NCBI RefSeq assembly: GCF_011397635.1
Contig: NC_064759.1
Span: forward strand, 16,326,428 to 16,390,427
DNA from: Epinephelus fuscoguttatus
Lineage: Eukaryota > Chordata > Actinopteri > Perciformes > Serranidae
Direction: 5' to 3'
DNA: 64,000 nucleotides
The notes below the pieces were generated by a model, which worked only from the letters and a program-made list of their open reading frames with translations, ran no database searches and was not told the origin of the DNA. How positions within the stretch are numbered: the first letter of the stretch is position 1; every line of letters starts with the position of its first letter. This document shows positions 61,417 to 64,000 of this stretch, one piece after another. The position numbers were made by a program, and so were the translations under genes.

Positions 61417-63962
61417 ATGAAAATATGTTGATGTTAAACAATTTAAAGTGCCTGCAGTAACACAATGTCATTTACTTGTTTACCAGCTTCCTTCTGGACA
61501 GACTGCTACAGTATGAGAGGGTAGATGAAGACTCTTCGGGTAGGTACAGTACAGGCCAAAAGTTTGGACACACCTTCTCATTCAATGCGTTTTCTTTATT
61601 TTCATGACTATTTACATTGTAGATTCTCACTGAAGGCATCAAAACTATGAATGAACACATGTGGAGTTATGTACTTAACAAAAAAAGGTGAAATAACTGA
61701 AAACATGTTTTATATTCTAGTTTCTTCAAAATAGCCACCCTTTGCTCTGATTACTGCTTTGCACACTCTTGGCATTCTCTCCATGAGCTTCAAGAGGTAG
61801 TCAATGAACTCCACATGTGTTCAGTCATAGTTTTGATGCCTTCAGTGAGAATCTACAATGTAAATAGTCATGAAAATAAAGAAAACGCATTGAATGAGAA
61901 GGTGTGTCCAAACTTTTGGCCTGTACTGTATATTACACCTCATCCTAAAAGCTCCCCTTAAAAATAAAGTATTTATTTCTATGGCATACTTTAATTTCTA
62001 TCTTCTAACTGTAGGTTGATTGAGGTTGTCTTGTCTTCTTTTCCAGATTCAGACGCAACAGTTTCTTCTGAAAATAGTGAAGGAGAAGGCCCCAGGGAGA
62101 GGGAAAGAGAACGAGATGTAGCAAAGAAGTAAGTTTGGCATTTTAATATAAAATTAAAGAATTAGACCCACTGACTCAGGGTATCTCTTGAGTAATTATA
62201 TCAACAATATTGTACCTGGAATAGGTCAGCACTTTGCCTTTCACCACCCACTCTAACACCTGTGGGATGCTAGCAATATGTAGAGCTTTCACAGGCTGCT
62301 TGCACCATGACTACTCACTCAAATATGGAAATGAAACATACATATTAATGAATTAGAGCCTCATTTTGTTGGTTATTGTGACCATTTTGAAAGAAAAAAG
62401 GCCCGTAGTAAACATAATCCTGATGCAATACACAGCAGAGTATAAAATTGAAACCTTAAAAATGAATATGTCATTAAGTGTTTGGGTGTAAATGGATAAA
62501 ATGCCTCCAACAACAAACCATTATTTGTATTTACATCTCTAATTATGTGTGTATGGTACAATTATTTGTGCTTGAACTGAGACTGAACTTGTGCAAGTAA
62601 TTTATGGATAATTAAGGTCTCTTGTTTTATTTCTGACCACCTTTGGCCAGGCATGTTTGTTTTTCAAAACTTGTGCTTCTTCCTTGACCACTCTAAAATG
62701 TCAGGCAGCTGTTTTCTGTTTCCCGCAATATTTTAGAATAAACTAAAACAGCATCATACTTGCATCAAACAGAGACATAAGACAAACAACTCTCATGTCA
62801 AACAACTCATGTCTCTTAATTTGTGACATACTCTTTTCAGGCGAAGAAGTAGTCCTGGGGCGTGTCTTCCTTCCTCATCCTCCCCCCATCTCTCCCTGCT
62901 GTCCCGTCCTGGTGTACATCCCCTACAGTCATCAGGCTCTGGACCCTACCTCAACACTGTGAGTTTCCATCTCCCTTTCTTATATCTTAGTGCAGCCAGC
63001 AACAGTAACATTGCTGCCTATATCATCTCCTCATCAGCGAACATAATCCCAGTTTTGATTTGGCATTTTTTCCATATATAATTTGATATGATTTGATTGT
63101 CATTTTATTCATAAGTCTGTTTTATCTCATTTGTTTTTTGTTTGATGCTGATAACGGCTTCACTGTCCATGCATTGTTCATTCTTCTATGTTTGTTTTTT
63201 TTTTATTGTTGTGTTTGTGTGTGTCTGTTCTGTAAATTGCCTGTGTGCATGTGTGTTCATTTGGCAATTTGGGGCCTGCGTGTGTGTTGGGCAGATGCCC
63301 TTCCCACCAGAGTATTTGGCTCCCCCAGCTGAGCGAATGAAGAAAGAGAGAAAAACAAAGACGCCTAAAAACAAGAGAGAGACAACGGGGAAGGTGAGAG
63401 AGGAAACGGGAAAATGAGATGTTCAGAGATGATGATAATGATGATAATATTAATGATATACTGCTTACTTTTCACATCCTGTATATAAATGTGCTGTTTG
63501 TATTAGAAGGCACATTGTTTATATATAAACACACAGGACATTGGTGTGAAAATTCAGTCCCATAAGTCATTTTGATTTTGGCATTTTGCTGACATGTCTT
63601 TATTGTCTGTATGTTCACATACGTGCTGCATGCTTCATCCTGATTTATTCTGTACATCTGTGATGCAGTCATCCATCCATAGTCATTATTTCTTCATCGT
63701 ATCTCCATCCCTTTGCCTTTCCTAACACTTTGGCTTTATTTTAAATTCCTTTTAGGTTGTTGCCCCAATGGCAGCTAATTACCCATCAGCCACTGCAGCC
63801 CCTCCAACAGCCAGCGGCCCCTTCAGCTGGGTTCCCAGACAGATGCTTAGTGGAGATGCAGCTGAGGAGGAAGGAGACAGCGATGCAGACAGTGACAGAG
63901 GAGACGAAGACAGAGCGGAGGGAGACGAGGCCGAACTGGTTATTGACATCCCTAATGAGTGA
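61094..63962 (+). CDS. ino80e: INO80 complex subunit E (INO80E), complete, 7 exons
   Basis: Accessory subunit of the INO80 ATP-dependent chromatin remodeller, which slides and exchanges nucleosomes in transcription, replication and repair. Coding exons: 61094-61174 (exon begins 61092), 61283-61353, 61487-61539, 62047-62128, 62841-62958, 63295-63393, 63756-63962; all GT-AG, in frame, 236 residues (human 244). The N-terminal half is near-identical to human: [56 protein letters not shown] and DSDAT. It forms a basic coiled coil. The middle is Ser/Pro-rich and basic. The end has VPRQM.SGD and an acidic stretch closing in LVIDIPNE, again as in human. The start [11 protein letters not shown] matches the family start. 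An in-frame AUG at 60793 in an upstream exon would add ten residues. No polyadenylation signal is visible before the window ends. Confidence 0.95.
61364..61415. repeat. (GT)n microsatellite in ino80e intron
   Basis: About 25 GT units start roughly ten bases after the splice donor at 61354. Confidence 0.97.
61545..61930. mobile_element. Tc1/mariner-type MITE with ~120-bp inverted repeats
   Basis: Ends TACAGTACAGGCCAAAAGTT (61545) and the exact reverse complement (to 61930). The arms of about 120 bases differ at only one or two positions (for example GAATGAACAC versus GACTGAACAC). TA termini fit Tc1/mariner target choice. The centre has GCCACCCTTTGCTCTGATTA and CTTGGCATTCTCTCCATGAG, a sequence often seen in fish Tc1-like relics. 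The element begins at intron position +6. Confidence 0.92.
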
Positions 63963-64000
63963 GCCTGAGTGTGTATTAAGATGTGTTTAGCCCTATTCAC

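Overview
This is a 64 kb piece of vertebrate nuclear DNA, almost certainly from a ray-finned (teleost) fish. Genes are split by GT-AG introns, intergenic DNA is AT-rich, and introns and spacers are full of short inverted-repeat transposons, tRNA-type SINEs and LINE 3' ends of kinds common in fish. No prokaryotic, viral or organellar gene was seen.

Five protein-coding genes can be assembled by joining exons by hand. (1) A beta-tubulin of the TUBB/tubb5 type (+, 4380-8680, 444 aa, five coding exons). (2) mdc1, the DNA-damage checkpoint mediator (+, 11777-23310, 11 coding exons, about 2172 aa). It has an FHA domain, SDTD repeats, TQxF motifs, a long charged coiled coil and C-terminal tandem BRCTs. 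(3) An unrecognised single-pass membrane protein with three Ig-like domains (+, 35985-46948, 10 coding exons, about 638 aa), probably with a noncoding first exon near 28.3-28.5 kb. (4) A coiled-coil plus PRY/SPRY TRIM-family gene (-, 57113-53946, six exons, about 362 aa) for which no RING or B-box exon was found. (5) ino80e, a subunit of the INO80 chromatin remodeller (+, 61094-63962, 236 aa).

Layout: 1-4 kb holds LINE remnants and a foldback element. 4.1-8.8 kb is tubb, 8.8-10.9 kb is repeat-rich spacer, and 10.9-23.3 kb is mdc1. 23.4-28 kb is packed with terminal-inverted-repeat elements, one carrying a broken THAP-like reading frame. 28.2-47 kb is the Ig-like gene, whose introns hold a 1.9 kb palindromic foldback transposon, nested MITEs, an inverted SINE pair and an L2-like LINE. 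47-53.9 kb is gene-free. 53.9-57.1 kb is the TRIM-like gene, 57.1-60.7 kb is spacer, and 60.8-64 kb is ino80e.

The tubb-mdc1 head-to-tail pair matches the human TUBB-MDC1 pair in the MHC class I region, so this looks like an MHC-paralogous or ancestral MHC-linked segment. mdc1 and ino80e both act on damaged chromatin, but nothing in the sequence shows co-regulation. The genes otherwise work separately: cytoskeleton, DNA repair, cell surface, possible TRIM-type immunity or regulation, and chromatin remodelling. No wholly new system is evident. The most unusual items are the Ig-like protein with no canonical cysteines, the large foldback element, the RING-less TRIM gene with a GC-AG intron, the extra tubb intron, and a transposon sitting at intron position +6 of an ino80e splice donor.
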